Source: Phlyctochytrium arcticum (Eukaryota > Chytridiomycota > Chytridiomycetes > Chytridiales > Chytridiaceae). Taken from it: 64,000 bases of DNA. Position numbers and translations under genes: made by a program. The stretch is from positions 62,001 through 126,000 of the forward strand of contig JAHLKI010000016.1 of assembly GCA_025602905.1 (NCBI GenBank), given 5' to 3'. Below are positions 34,233 through 46,249 of this stretch, in pieces (positions within the stretch are counted from its first letter, which is position 1; every line of letters starts with the position of its first letter). The notes under the pieces were generated by a model that did no database searches, had not been told where the DNA came from, and saw nothing but the letters and a program-made list of their open reading frames with translations.

Positions 34233-36119
34233 CGTGCGTAAATGTCAAATGGTCAAATTTCACAAAGTTTCAAAGTCAGCGTTCAGTTGGTGCTTAGTAG
34301 CTCGAAATATTTTTCCCTGATTTTTTTTTCTGCAACAGGTACTATTTCGAACTTCAGCATTAAGATAGTAATCAGTATGGGCTAGGCTCGGACCGCAATG
34401 GCAAATCCAGTCCACTTTAGAAGCATACTGCAAAATTGTACCATGGGTATTTGATCCTCTTGCATTACAAAACTTCGCAAATTATGCTACGACATGTATC
34501 CAAAGCGGAATGGCCGGCCTGGGACTAATCAAAGTGCCGTCTCAGGGATAGTTATCATAGTCATGCAGCGACTCCCCTCCATTGTTATTCTGATCAAGGC
34601 GGGGGATGTATTCTAAATCACAGGAAATGTTAACCCATCATCTATCAAGATTTCTGAGTTTGCATGTTTCAACAAGATCCACTGTGATTTACAGATTTCT
34701 TTATCCTTTCTTTGTAGAACTAATTACTCTCTACTTGCACGACTTCCTGAAGCAGGAGTGGACAGACCTGCTGCGCAATGGGGCCAAACCAGCAGGATCT
34801 GTAGTGATTTTCCTGGTTGGAAGAAGATGTTGAGACAGACTCTTGGTTCTTCTTCATCAACTACTATAGCAACCATTCTCATCGGTCATATACTACTAGA
34901 CTGGCAAGACCGTCCTCTTCCACCGCTTGGCTGCGCAATTTAGCTTGACTTTATTGAATCTTTCAAGACCTGCGATCATGAAGCAATCAGAATAAAAAGA
35001 AACCTTTTTTTAAATATTGCAAGGTAAAACGTGCGCTTAAAATTTATTTGGGTGTTGGCATTTGCTTTATATCCAAAAGACCTTACATCGGTCAAATGCG
35101 TGGGAAAATTGTATACGTCCGACTAAAAAAAACCCCCTCTATCGTAATCCCAACTGCGATTTCTTCAAGCGATGAGAATGAAACAAGGTTGCTACAGCCT
35201 AGATATCGCTGCACAGCTTGACTTTGATGTTTTCCTCCCCACCCAACTGCTTGCGCCCCAGCTAGGGCTGACCAAGCCACTCCGCAGCATGCGGGCGTGT
35301 GAACATTTTGACAGGTCTCGTCAACAACCAAATTCCAGCGACAAAAAACGGTGATCAAAGTAGCACTTCAAGAACGGCAGAGTCTGCAATTGAAATTATC
35401 AGAGAGCCCGGAGATAGCGACCATGGCATTATCAGAGCCTGTGATACGGACATGCCACCCGTTACTCCAGTTTCTGGGATTTTTGCAATAGAGGAAATTG
35501 GAACTGATATTGTGAGCCAGTGGCAGGACTTGGATTTCCTGGGCGGATTCAGTAGCCTCCTTAGCAGGACGCAGACGGTCGGATGGGACGCCGATGTGAA
35601 TCGCCACCGACCCAGGATCATTGAGGAAAACCGTTGATCATCAAGTTACGAATCGCATATCAGATGCTGCACAGATCGAAAACTCTCCACAAGCAAGTTT
35701 CGGAAATCGCCTCAAATTCCGCACTTGAAGCAGATGAGTCCCATGAAGCAGAACTGGCAGCCAAGGTAGCGCAATTCGATCAGGGACAATGTTCCTTTGA
35801 TATTTCAGGGTTGCCTACGACATAGGTTTTGGTAATAATCCGCGATCACAACTAATTTTTCAGATATACTTACCTGGTGTCATGGTTCGTAGACCATAAC
35901 GAGATCTCATGGTTAAATATCAGGAATCCTAATGAAGGCCCAAAAATCACCGAGAAAGAAGCTGCCCTCCGTGCCGCTAGCGACATTGCTGTAGCGGTCA
36001 AAGGCGATGTTCATGTTGTTGATGCGGATCCGTCGACCTCCCCATCAGGCCCAGCTGCAACACCACACCACATCGTTCCACCCCTAAACTCATCTCCTTG
36101 ACCAAACAAGTTATCCACT
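34233..36119. other. Unassigned stretch with protein-like fragments
   Basis: Plus-strand open pieces at 34606-34833, 35299-35637 (contains GIIRACDTDMPPVTPV and IEEIGTDIVSQWQDL), 35634-35825 (SEIASNSALEADESHEAELA) and 35877-36101 (NPNEGPKITEKEAALRAA) look more like coding than chance. I could not join them with good splice sites. They may be exons of an unrecognised gene, an N-terminal extension of the FKBP gene, or relics. Confidence 0.3.
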
Positions 36120-37340
36120 CACGGAAAACGATAGAGAATGGCTACATTTCATTATTACCCGACAGCAAACTACAGAAAAAAGTCTTCCGGAAAGGCCAGG
36201 GGTAATCGATTGAAACGGGATAATTCATTCATGGTATACTCATGCCGTTAATACTGTCGCATTTTTATTAAGCAGCTTTTTTTAGCACACTACATTGGAT
36301 GGATATATAACTCGGACGGCACTGACAGGGAACGTTTTGATTCGAGTTACGAGCGAGGTTTTCCGCTTGAATTTGCATTGGGTGAAGGTGCGTGGGAAAT
36401 GCCACGCACGTAATACGTTGTACTGACAGAACAATCGACAGGCACTGTTGTGGAGGGTTGGAAAATTGCGGCTGCGACTATGAAGCGGGATGAGTGTGCT
36501 AGCATTATATGCGCAGCCGAGTATGGTATGTCACACATAGCGTCTCACGCGTCATGGGAAAAGACTAAGTGATATTCCAGCATACGGCGATGAGGGGTAT
36601 CAAGGGGTGATTCCTGGAGGAGCTACTCTCAGATTTGAGATTACTATTGTCGACGCGGAAAGTGTAAGGGAATGGCAAAACTTTCAATTATGGGGCATTT
36701 TCTGACGGAAAGATTTGTACAGCCAAGGTTCCACTTTTCATACGATACTCCCAAACACTAACGCAAAAAGATCAAGCCAATGCTCTCTACACTAAGCAAG
36801 ACTATACTGCTGCGACCGATGCCTACATGCGTGCAGTTGATCTGCTGAAACAGGCCTTTTGGTCGGTCCCCGAGGCCGATGCAGCATTCAACCAGGATGA
36901 TGTAGCTCGTCTATCCATGACGCTTTACTCCAACCCCGCTGCTGCGCAATTGAAACTAGGCCATGCGGAGGAGGCCGTGACTGCTTGTCGCAAAGGGTTG
37001 GAGCTTGCGGATGAGGTGGCGTCTGGCGATGTGGGACCTGGCGAGGCAAAGCTAGTTTTCCGTCTTGGATTAGCATTGATGGAGGTGGGAAAGTTCGATG
37101 AGAGCGAAGAATCTTTGAAACGGCCGGATGTGGTATGCGAACCTTTATACGCTTTTGGTCATTGATTCACATAGCTGATGCACAGTTATATAGATGGTTC
37201 CGGAAGATCAGGCCATCAAATTAGCTTTACGCCAAGTGGGAAAAAGGCGTCAAACGGCAAGGAAGGGGGAGTTGGACATGTACCGGGCGATGGTCGGTAA
37301 CAAAGACGAACATCAGCAAGATATTATGCGGCAGCTATGA
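36120..37340 (+). CDS. FKBP-type peptidyl-prolyl isomerase with TPR repeats
   Basis: First recognisable exon begins near 36120 (IENGYISLLPDSKLQKKVF, the usual FKBP lead-in). Then exons 36286-36387, 36442-36525, 36581-36663, 36728-37132 and 37194-37340. FKBP core: HYIGWIYNSDG, RFDSSYERGFPLEFALGEG, VVEGWKIAAATMKRDE, AAEYAYGDEGYQGVIPGGAT, LRFEITIVD. TPR part: KDQANALYTKQDYTAATDAY, LYSNPAAAQLKLGHAEEA, FRLGLALMEVGKFDESEESL. Known role: Hsp90-associated immunophilin co-chaperone. The segment between KGQG and HYIGW is shorter than usual, so a small exon may be missed, and the true start is not fixed. Confidence 0.8.
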
Positions 37341-37670
37341 TCTTTTACCACGCTGGACAATATTTAGACCAACAGATGTTACGCGTGACATGTCCATTAT
37401 ACTCCCATATTTCCCACATCTCAAACCCTGATGTCCACCACGACCCAATGCGCACCAAGTCTGGAAGAAGACAAAACCAAACCAAGCAATTCTCCGTCAG
37501 AATCACAGATATAGTCCAGTCTTAGCATGACGGACATATATCCCTCAATCATGCGAGTGTTTAAAAAATGACCCTCGAACAACTTGTAGCGCGCCGTTCA
37601 CTTTTTTTGCGGATGTGCCCCTTCTGCATATGATCTTGCAGAGTATAGTCGCATGTTGACACGGCTAGGA

Positions 37671-37680
37671 TATAAAAAGG
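37671..37680 (+). promoter_or_regulatory. TATA box
   Basis: TATAAAAAGG, 124 bp upstream of the ATG at 37795. Nearly the same distance as the TATA box of the YcnI-like gene. Confidence 0.6.
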
Positions 37681-37794
37681 CCAGGGGATCCTTTCCCCTC
37701 GCAACTTCGTACCTGACCGAAAAAAACTTCACATAGAGAGCTGCACCAGAAAGACATTTACCACTCCTTCACACATCAATCTCATTGTATAATC

Positions 37795-38391
37795 ATGGCA
37801 CACTTTCGAAGACAGCTGGCCAATCGTCTGCGACAGTTGCGTTTGCGGCGAGGATGGTTCCTCAAACAAAAAAATCTTGTCAACGGTGAGATTATCCCAC
37901 ACTTCAGCGCTTCAAGTCCAAGATTTCTCATTCGTGCCGCGATAACTATAGGTGCAGGGGACGATACTCCCGACCAAAAGTATCATTTTACACTGCGTGA
38001 CATGCAAGTGTGCTGCGAAACACACATACTGGCTTCCCCCACCGTATTGTCCTGTTCTTTTTTTTCAGTTCTAATGACACATTTACAATAAATAGTCTTG
38101 CTTTACATTTCCATGTGCCTACCGTTGGCGGTCGTCTAACTCGGCTCACTATTAGGATCTGGCGGTGGTAAATGCCTTTGGCAATTGACGCGGCGCAGTA
38201 CCGGGCTTGGAGTGTGTCAGCCAAATGCCCCTTGCGGTTTGTCCGATCTGTCAGTCAGCGAAAAAGTCTTGACAGATTCCGTAAAATCTCTGGAGGAACC
38301 AGGAAGAAGCAAGGAAACGGTTTCTATCACCCCACAGTCAGGAAAAAATCACATTGGTCCAACTTCCTTGAAGCAGTCTCCTCCGGCATGA
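37795..38391 (+). CDS. Small orphan protein with Arg-rich N-terminus
   Basis: Two exons (37795-37885, 38156-38391) joined at a GTGAGA donor with matching phase, 108 residues. The first 20 residues are strongly basic (RRQLANRLRQLRLRRG), like a mitochondrial targeting or nucleic-acid-binding helix. The rest is Ser/Pro/Lys-rich (SVKSLEEPGRSKETV) with two Cys close together. No family recognised. A good TATA box upstream supports a real gene. Confidence 0.5.
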
Positions 38392-39103
38392 ACGGTTCAT
38401 TGGATACTCGGCACCGGACTACTTCCCAGCGACCCACATTCTCGTTTTAGGCGGCAAAACATTCCCTTCAACCTACTGTTGACGAAACCCTCCCGATCGC
38501 ATACCTCCATTGCTCCTCAGCCGATCGTTTCACCATACGAACATGCTCCGTTCGAAGGGCGCATCGCCCATTATTCAACCGGCTCACACTTACAACTTGC
38601 GTTAATTACATACAATGCCATCGCCGCATTTCACTGACCCAGTAGCCGTCAACAAAATGCTGGGTGCACCCGGTTTTCTCGCAAGCCAAGCAAGCACCGA
38701 AAAACCTTCACCGGCAAGAACATTCACTATTACCTTACTCCGCAAACTTGGATACGTTTCAATCGCCAGGGACGACGGCACACCCTGAGAAGAATGGTCG
38801 CCATCGCAGACTTTCAAATCCGCTGGTTTGATTCCTTACAGTATCAAGAAACTGACCGCCATTATCAACAACACTTGACCCTCTATGATATGATGTACAG
38901 CTGTCTCATCCCCCCCACTACTTCTTCCTCTCACAATGTTTGACTTTGTACTGTACACATACCGTTATTGACTTGCTTGACCTGACGCTGAATGCTTGAA
39001 ACTGCCGAAGTCCCGGCATACCCATGTTCATCATGACTGCCCTGATGCCCGAAACCCTGTTTGACGCGGACGCGTTTCTTACGCAAGCCGTTCTTACACA
39101 ACT
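38392..39103. other. Unassigned; small open frame 38615-38788
   Basis: A 57-codon plus-strand frame (includes MLGAPGFLASQAS and ITLLRKLGYVSIARDDG) reads like protein. It may belong to the decayed retroelement just downstream. Nothing else recognised. Confidence 0.25.
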
Positions 39104-39373
39104 GTGCCAGGACTCCCAAGACTGTGCCCATTAAATCCAGCTGGACTTGACCTTCCAAAGTCCGCCAGACCAGACGAAATCTGTTGGGATGCGCAGAAGC
39201 TGGCACTGGCAGGACCCAGAACTGGATTTCTCGATATAAGGGAGGGCTCCCCCGGCCCCCCCGCCGTACTCTTTGTGCTCTTTATCTCCGACATTTTCCC
39301 AAGCATTGTGCCCAGTGGACAATCGACTACCGAGAACTTTGACGAGACATTTACCAACGGCCTGCGCGAGTGA
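39104..39373 (+). mobile_element. Possible LINE reverse-transcriptase fragment
   Basis: The plus frame contains ARPDEICWDAQKLALAG, then FLDIREGSPGPPAVLFVLFI and SDIFP. This resembles the RT block with G-x-P-x-SP-x-LF-x-L-(F/Y)-x-(S/N)-D of non-LTR retrotransposons. The usual QG(C/D)PLSP is altered and shortened. No YADD motif or endonuclease remains. Ends in a stop just before the next gene. Confidence 0.4.
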
Positions 39374-39402
39374 TTTTATCTGTTAAGTACTATTTGCGAG
39401 AT

Positions 39403-40540
39403 ATGCTTTTCGAAATGGTAACCCGCTTCGAATTAGTGATGATGATCCTATCTGTGTTCTTTTTTGTGGGAGGGCTGGTGGCAGTGTGTGAAGCCCTCCT
39501 ACACCGAGCAGCAGTGATGGAAGCATCCTTCTACCAAGGCTCCGAAGGCGACATCGATCGACGCACACCAGTTCCTGACAGCGTGGTTTACCACAATGAA
39601 AGATACTGGGGTGCGGTGCCTGCGTCCCATGAACTCCCACCATCGTGTGAGTCGCTCACCCCGCCTTCACGATATCGGCCGAGTTGGGAGCTCCAACAGA
39701 GGAGCTTGTTCACGCATGCGACTCTGTACGGTACGAGAAGCACGTCGGATTTTTTGATCCATGCGCCTATCGAACGCAACTGCACCCAGGACTCGAGGAC
39801 GATGATTCATCATTATCCAACAGTTGAGGTCACCCCCCCGGTTGTGTACACACTCTTTCCTGGATTTGCCCAAACGGTTTTACTTCCTCCTGTGATGTAT
39901 GACATGTATCCCGGCATTGACATTGAGACGTGTGCTGCTGAACCGATGGAGGAAGACATTGCGGATCCCATGGTCGGCATCGATTATAATTCCCAGATGT
40001 CGGCCGACGGAGGAAGCATGTCCGACTCTGACCCAGATGCGCCTGAGGTAGACGCGATGGATGTGGACGTCCCTGCTGATATGATGGATGTTGACGGCAA
40101 CCCACCTTGTGTGTGGCAGGTAACATGTCGTCTTGAGTTTTGGTCCTGTATGCCACAATTTCTGATCTGGATCATCTCTTTCACGACAGGACGCTGTGAT
40201 CCCCCCGGCACCTATGGTAGTGGATGAGCACCGAGTGGCAAGTCCGGTGGTTCCGCTTGCGGTTCCATTCGTGTTTGTCCGTCCAGCTTTGCCGCTGCCT
40301 GCCGGGACAGTGGAAGTCAAGGGGACGGCGGAGGCTTTGGCCAAATCGAAGCTAAGTGTATTCGAGGATGACTCTGATGACGATGATGAAGATGGTCGCC
40401 CCCAACCCACGGTGGCAACCAAGAAGTCTCGGCCCGCGGTATCGGCAACGGTGCCCAGCGTCGGTTCTTCGACTATTCAGCGTCCCAAACCTCTCCCGAT
40501 GCGCAAATTCCGCAAGCCTCAAGGACGACCTGCTCGCTGA
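39403..40540 (+). CDS. Orphan protein, N-terminal helix, acidic and disordered
   Basis: Two exons (39403-40119, 40190-40540; phase 0) give 355 residues. Near the N-terminus one hydrophobic helix (MMILSVFFFVGGLVAVCEAL) could be a membrane anchor. The middle is Pro/Tyr-rich with repeated YP/MYPG elements. An acidic block (DSDPDAPEVDAMDVD) and a second one (FEDDSDDDDEDG) follow, and the end is basic (RKFRKPQGRPAR). I recognise no family. Confidence 0.5.
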
Positions 40541-41984
40541 GCATACGAACCATCAAGCATAGAGAAGTTTATCAAATTTCGCAAAAGAAAAGTACAGCGT
40601 CACCACTCTGGGAGGCCTTTACACCAAAAAAAGTTTCAAAAGTATCAAAAAACCCCAAAAAAATCATTTTATTCTTTCATTCTTGACCCCCTTGTACAGT
40701 GACTTTTCTTCCCCCCCCCCCCTCTAGGTTCTCTATTACTCATCATTTCCTTCTCACATTCTATCCACATCCTCAAGCCCTCCTCTCTTCAACAACCTCC
40801 TTGGTCTCAAGAACTCTTCCTGGTCTCAACAACTTCTCTGGTCTCAACTACTCTCTGGCATCAACAACTCTTCTGGTCTCAACATCTCTTGGTCTCAACA
40901 ACTCTTCTGGCTTCAACTTTCTTGGTCTCAACAATCTTCTGGATCCCTCCAGCACGCGCGGGCCCTCAGTTACCAACACTATTCGGCGGGGGAATGCACC
41001 AATGCCCAGTCCCAAGTCTGGGGACCATTATTTGCCGCAAGGCTGTGAAGGGAAGTCAGAGGGACCCGATTCCACTACACTCTTGTACTCTACATATTCA
41101 CTGATTTGCAAAATACAACTTCTTTACAATAAACTGAATGACGGTGATGAATTGATTTTGGGCTTCATACTTGTGTGTAAAATATTTCTTGGAAAGAAGT
41201 GCGAACATGCATGCAAAACGGCGGGATGAATGTGCCTGAAGTCGTGCCGCTATAATACGATTTGTTGGAAAAAACAGATGAAGAATGTGCGCAGCACGGG
41301 ATGGATTTGTTCTCTCCTCTACACATGCATTTGAATAACATAAAGCAACGGGTGATTGAAATGTCAAAGTCGTCTACCGCCATGCTTTAGCTTTCAATGA
41401 GACATTTGCCTACACATACGTTCCACTGGATTTTGTGTTGACCGAGGATGACATTACCGTATAATATTCTTTTGTTCTACTAGATGGCATTGGTCCAGGA
41501 CTCCTATCTCCGTCTTGCATCTATCATCATTCCCCTCCCTGCTTCCTTTCTATGCTTTATAGATCTGAATGAGCTGGGGAACCAATCTGGCAAGCGGTAC
41601 GCTACAGTAATGTTTGTGGATGCGGTCTGTGGCTCCTCTCAAGTATGTCCCAGACTTGCGCCTTTCCTGTACTCAACAGTGTTCAGACAGAATCGCCGGG
41701 TGCGCTATGACCTCCTTACATAGCACGGAGGGGAAAAGATTGTCGTATCACATGGTCCTCCCCTTCAAATTGACAGCATCATGTATTAAATGGGCTGAGA
41801 TATCGCAGCAGGATGATAGAAGCAACTTAGAAAAGACTCATGAGTTACATGGTACTTGTATTGTGTTTGGTGAATAGACAAAGTATATTACAAGGAAATA
41901 TGTACAAGGGTACGCATAATCGGTAGTGAAGCATAGGAGCAGAGGGTCGTGAACGGGTACTTCGTCATACAAGGTTTCGTCGTC
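40541..41984. other. Gene-poor stretch with minisatellite
   Basis: Contains a C-run near 40.71 kb and the minisatellite described separately. Short open frames near 41.5-41.9 kb are not convincing. Confidence 0.4.
40785..40935 (+). repeat. Minisatellite, ~18-bp unit (CTGGTCTCAACAACTCTT-like)
   Basis: About eight imperfect units of a pyrimidine-rich sequence around GGTCTCAACAACT. It translates to a SGLNNS-like repeat in one frame, but no gene is evident. Confidence 0.75.
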
Positions 41985-43570
41985 GTACTACGATTCAAAC
42001 ACCGGTTGGCATGTTTGACTACCTGTCGGCCATACTAATAGGGGCTGCAGTCTGCGCCATGATCGTTGCGAGCCGCGTTTCCCATTCTTGCCAGGCTGAT
42101 TGCCGGCGGCAATATTTTCTTGGTCGGTGGAAAGTCGGATTAACTCTTGCAAAGGACGATCTTGCAAAGGACGAACTTCAGAGGAAGTAGGGAGACTTGA
42201 ACGTCGCGAGAGCGCCCAAGGGTTCGGATTGTAGACAAAGATTCCGGAGACAGATAACGGTTCTGGAGCTGGTCGCCCGACCACCGTCCGTGTATGTTGA
42301 TAGCATCATCTGCGCAACCAGCTGCTTGGCAGATCCTGGCTGAAGATTTCCGCGGGCAGTGCGTGACAGAGCGGGGATAGATGTTGTTATTGTCCAAGAT
42401 TTTCTTGATGAAGTCGTAATAAACAGTGTATGCGTGACCAAACATCGGTGTATCGTACCAATTGCTTGAATGAGATAGGTCTGGCCAGTCCCGCTTTTGT
42501 ACAGTGAAAATATTGAACAGATGGCACGCCAATGCATTCATCAGACACGCTGCTGGGTCAAGAGCACGCATGGCGCATCCCATCTCTATCCGGCCTTCAC
42601 CATTCGTCTTGGACTACACCAGTCATTCTCATGGGTCTCTCCTCGCAGTACTATAAGATGATGAAAAAATACAGGTGGAGGTGAGTAAGTAAAGATCGTA
42701 GACCTAGATTCATACATAAGCTGTCGCACTTACGTTTTGCACCATCAGATCTGAAAGCTTGGCTCTCACAATGTCCTCGGATCTGCTCATGAACATGTGC
42801 AGACAAAGAAACACGGCGCGTTGGTAGTAGGGGTCGGCATTGGCGGTGCCATTGTTGCTGGCGACCAAGAACTTGCATATCTTTGCGAACTCCGTTTTGT
42901 CGTACCCATCTTTGATTGCTCCATGGGCTAGTCCCCGCTGCCCAACTGCCGAGGCAGTACGCTGAGAGGATCGGGAAATGCTGTGGAGAGAATATACATC
43001 TCAATCCTCAGGTAAGTTGCCAATGCTATCAACGTAAACTCGTCTCCCCAGCTCTGCGTCTTCATTATCGTCGCAATACTTGAGAAAGTTCACCCCAGGC
43101 CGATGGTAATAGTCAGGGTCCTTCATCATGTGGTCCACGGCATACAAACGCACCACCTTGTAACGATTTCAGAGCAAAGTAGCGAAAGCGCGTGTCTCTT
43201 CCGAAGCGGCCTCCACCATACCGCAATAGGTGCTTGAAATATGCTGCCATGTCGACAATGCCTCGCCCGTTGTTGCCGTTCCAGCGTGTCGTCAGATGAA
43301 TGGGTTGATAACATAATATTTTCCGCGTCCGCGGAGGGCAGCTCTGTGAGGCTGTCCCCATTGAATACAGCTGCTTGTTGCAGCAACTGTTCCCCTTGCT
43401 TTCGACGCAGAAGGACATAATCACCCTGCAGTATTTGTCGCCCTCCTCGGAGCCTTCGATCCCATCTTCGCATCTTGCCAGGAGCTTTGTCGCGTCGCGC
43501 GGTTTCGATTTCCAAATCGCTCCAGACCACATGACCCAGGTACACGTGAGCGCTTACGCAATGCAGCAAA
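41985..43570 (-). mobile_element. Decayed Crypton-like tyrosine recombinase element
   Basis: Minus strand. One exon includes GYDKTEFAKICKFLV, YYQRAVFLCLHMFMSRSEDI and SDLMVQN and ends at 42734. A GTAAGT...TAG intron (42614-42733) joins in phase to NGEGRIEMGCAMRALDPAAC, then VTHCPRKSSARI, GCADDAINIHGRW and NRYLSPESL. HxxR, GRW and a Tyr in that order are the tyrosine-recombinase C-terminal signature of Cryptons. An in-frame TGA at 43001-43003 and a frameshift near 43170 break the N-terminal part. That part reads MAAYFKHLLRYGGGRF and DTRFRYFAL, which also recalls a Helitron N-terminal stretch. A 15-bp tandem duplication lies near the 3' end. Inactive. Confidence 0.6.
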
Positions 43571-43938
43571 AACGCGTCTGTTTTTGGCGGATCGCATCGC
43601 CAGCGGTGAAACTAACAACATTGCGAAGGACGAGCCGCAACATCGACGGCGATTACAAGGCGACATTGAAAGACCCATACCCGGAAAAGCTGCTACAGGG
43701 ATCTCAGATCTACCCACAGGCCGATTATCCTCTCCGTAGAAAGAAGTTCGTAAAGAGTCTTTATCGCCTTTTGTCCGGAACCCCCCAACCCACACCAGGC
43801 AACTTGGACCCCTTCCCGTCGCACATGCAGCTGCATTCATCACAAAACCCCGCTGTTTAATACTCTATAGGAGTGGTCGTACCCTTCACAAAGGCGATCT
43901 GAACGGTTCCCACTTCTAGTGTGCCAGGATCTTTCGCT
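43571..43938. other. Unassigned, upstream of next gene
   Basis: A plus-strand frame open to 43860 (contains KDPYPEKLLQGSQIYPQ and RRKKFVKSLYRLLSG) conflicts with minus-strand frames. It is either element DNA or an unrecognised exon. Confidence 0.3.
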
Positions 43939-46249
43939 ATGACCCTTTCAGACCCAATAGCGCCGATTGGAAGTTCCCTGGACATTACAGCATTCGCATC
44001 ATTGAGCGGGACAACAGACGTGCCGATATCAAATGGGATGTTAGCGACTGCGGAAGGATTAGGGTGCACAGGCTTCATTCACGAGGACGATTCATCGCAG
44101 GATCGAGGATTAAATGTTCTATACATGCCTCAAGGTGATGAGCCATATCAGCCGTCCGGACATGTATATGATAGTATGATACCCGTGCCCGTTGATGAGA
44201 CTTGGAATATACTGCCTTTGACGTCGAAATCACCACCAACTGATGGCAGCTGGAAAAGGGATTCTGAGGCAGTTGCAAAGATCCATTCCAATCAGGAATC
44301 AATAGCAGTTTCGGGGGTAAAAGCCAAGAAGCTAGGCAAGCGGAGAGAAGATGCGGTACGCTCAACTATGCGGATGGCCTCTCCCACCGGACTCGCGACT
44401 TCCGGCTCGCCAAATGCACCGAGTTGGACAAAGGATCTATTCAGTCGGTCAACGGCTTTTATGGAAGCAAACGTTGGAAGGGGAGATACCCCACCTGGAT
44501 CTGATGGTGCATCGTCAGAATACTCTACTGATATGTCGCTGCTAGCGGCAGTCTCACCTGCTACTTTGCCAGGTCTTTCACAAACAATCCAAGCAACAAC
44601 AACAACAACCTCTCACCCTTTGCCCAACCAGCTTGCTGACGTTTCGATCCCTGGAGTCGGCTTGGCCTCTCCCCTTTCACCGATACCACTCACTACAACA
44701 AATACCATTTCATCACTCCCCACACCCAGCATGACCCCCACATCCACTCCCATCAATACACCCAAAGCAGCCCCGGCAGCACTTTGGACGGCTATGATGT
44801 TTCCCCCAGAAGCAAACCTGTCTGCCAATCCTGTTTCCACAGTTACAACGCCAAGCCCTTCGCCCATGACCTCGTCTGTGGTTGACTGGGCAAAATCGTT
44901 TCTGGCATCTTCCAAAGGGCAGCCCAACAAATCGCGGGCAGACTCCTTACCCCTGAGTGATTCCCGCCTTTCATCCGAGATCGCGAGCAAACAAGCCAAA
45001 CCATCGGGACAGTCGAGGCATGTAGTCTCCCCATGTTCCTCAGATCCGGGTGAACAATCGAAAAGTCGCCCCGGAAAGATATCTATAGACACGAGCCCGG
45101 AAGTTTTAAACAACAATTCAACGTCGGAGCCGCAGTGCGATAGTGGCAATGCCGCCTCGCCTGCAGGCCATCCTACCAGTGGTGGAAAATGGGCACCAAC
45201 ACTCCCGGACCAGATCCTACAATCGCGCACTCCACTCTCGCGCGACGAGTTTATGAAGGTGCTCAATGCACACGTATCAGTGGCCAAGGAGGACGCATCA
45301 CCATCAAGCGCTTCGGCAACTGGGAGTACCTCTACTCCAACAAATGTCACAAAAAGACCCTGGGACGACACCACCACTTTTGCCACTGTTACCGAAGGGG
45401 CACCGTCACTCCTCGGTGATTTAGCCTCGGCCATGGACGATGAACATGAAGCTCGGTCAAAGCGTTTGAAGTTGGATGAATTAACATCAGATTCGCATGG
45501 TGGGCTTGCTGGCGGGCCCCCCAAGCGAAGTCTGGAAGAACGTGTTCAGGACATGACCGATAAGCTGGTTCACGGTAAGCAACAATCTCCTTGATAGTTC
45601 GCACTGGTTACAGAGCCCGAAAATCTTACGTTGTGCTGTTTTAGATACAACCCAGCTACTTTCTGAGCACGCCAATACACTTTATGCAGTACTAAAGCGC
45701 GAATGCGAATCAATCAATCTTGTCCACTCTGAAACTACCACTGTGATGGATTTGCTGGAAAAAGAGCAACTGGAATGCAAGGACTTGCAGGAGGAAAATG
45801 AGCGGATGCACGAATTGGAAAAGCGACTACACGTTTTGGAAACTCAAATGGCACATCGATTGGATCAGTTTGCGGGATCTGGGGAGGATGATTCGCAGCC
45901 CAACTCTGGACTGGCGTTACCATCAAGTCCCGAGGAATTTAGTCTGACACCCGAGTTGCTCAGTCACCAGATTCAAGCTGTTGATCGACGCATCACGCAG
46001 TTGACGACCGTAAAAACGCAAGCCCTTGAATCCCAATCGCATGAAACACATCTTATCCGCAAGTTACTCGAAACGATCCTGCAATCGGTAATAAGCTCAG
46101 CGTCGGACCACCCTCAGACATTCAAATCACTCTCTTGTACCCGTGCCGCTCTGGATTTGACGGCTGATGTGCCAGACGAGCCGTCGGAGGATACTGTGAC
46201 GCTTGACAATTTATTGGACTTAATCACGGCGTACTCGGTAGCAGAATAG
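43939..46249 (+). CDS. Large disordered protein with C-terminal coiled coil
   Basis: Two exons (43939-45574, 45645-46249) with matching phase, 746 residues. The first 500 residues are Ser/Thr/Pro-rich and low complexity, with short nuclear-type basic spots (KAKKLGKRRED, SKRLKLDE). The second exon is a clear coiled coil (DLLEKEQLECKDLQEENERM, LEKRLHVLETQMAHRL), followed by another helical segment (QIQAVDRRITQLTTV). Composition resembles nuclear-pore or transcription scaffolds, but I recognise no family. The start is the first ATG; the frame is open a little further upstream. Confidence 0.75.

Noticed and set aside
39880..40422. Minus-strand frame rich in Ser and Thr
   Set aside because: Antisense shadow of the acidic orphan gene.
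41484..41877. Two short plus-strand frames
   Set aside because: Short, overlapping, and without recognised domain or splice support.
44613..45524. Minus-strand 303-codon frame
   Set aside because: Antisense of the Ser/Thr/Pro-rich coiled-coil gene; long only because of that composition.
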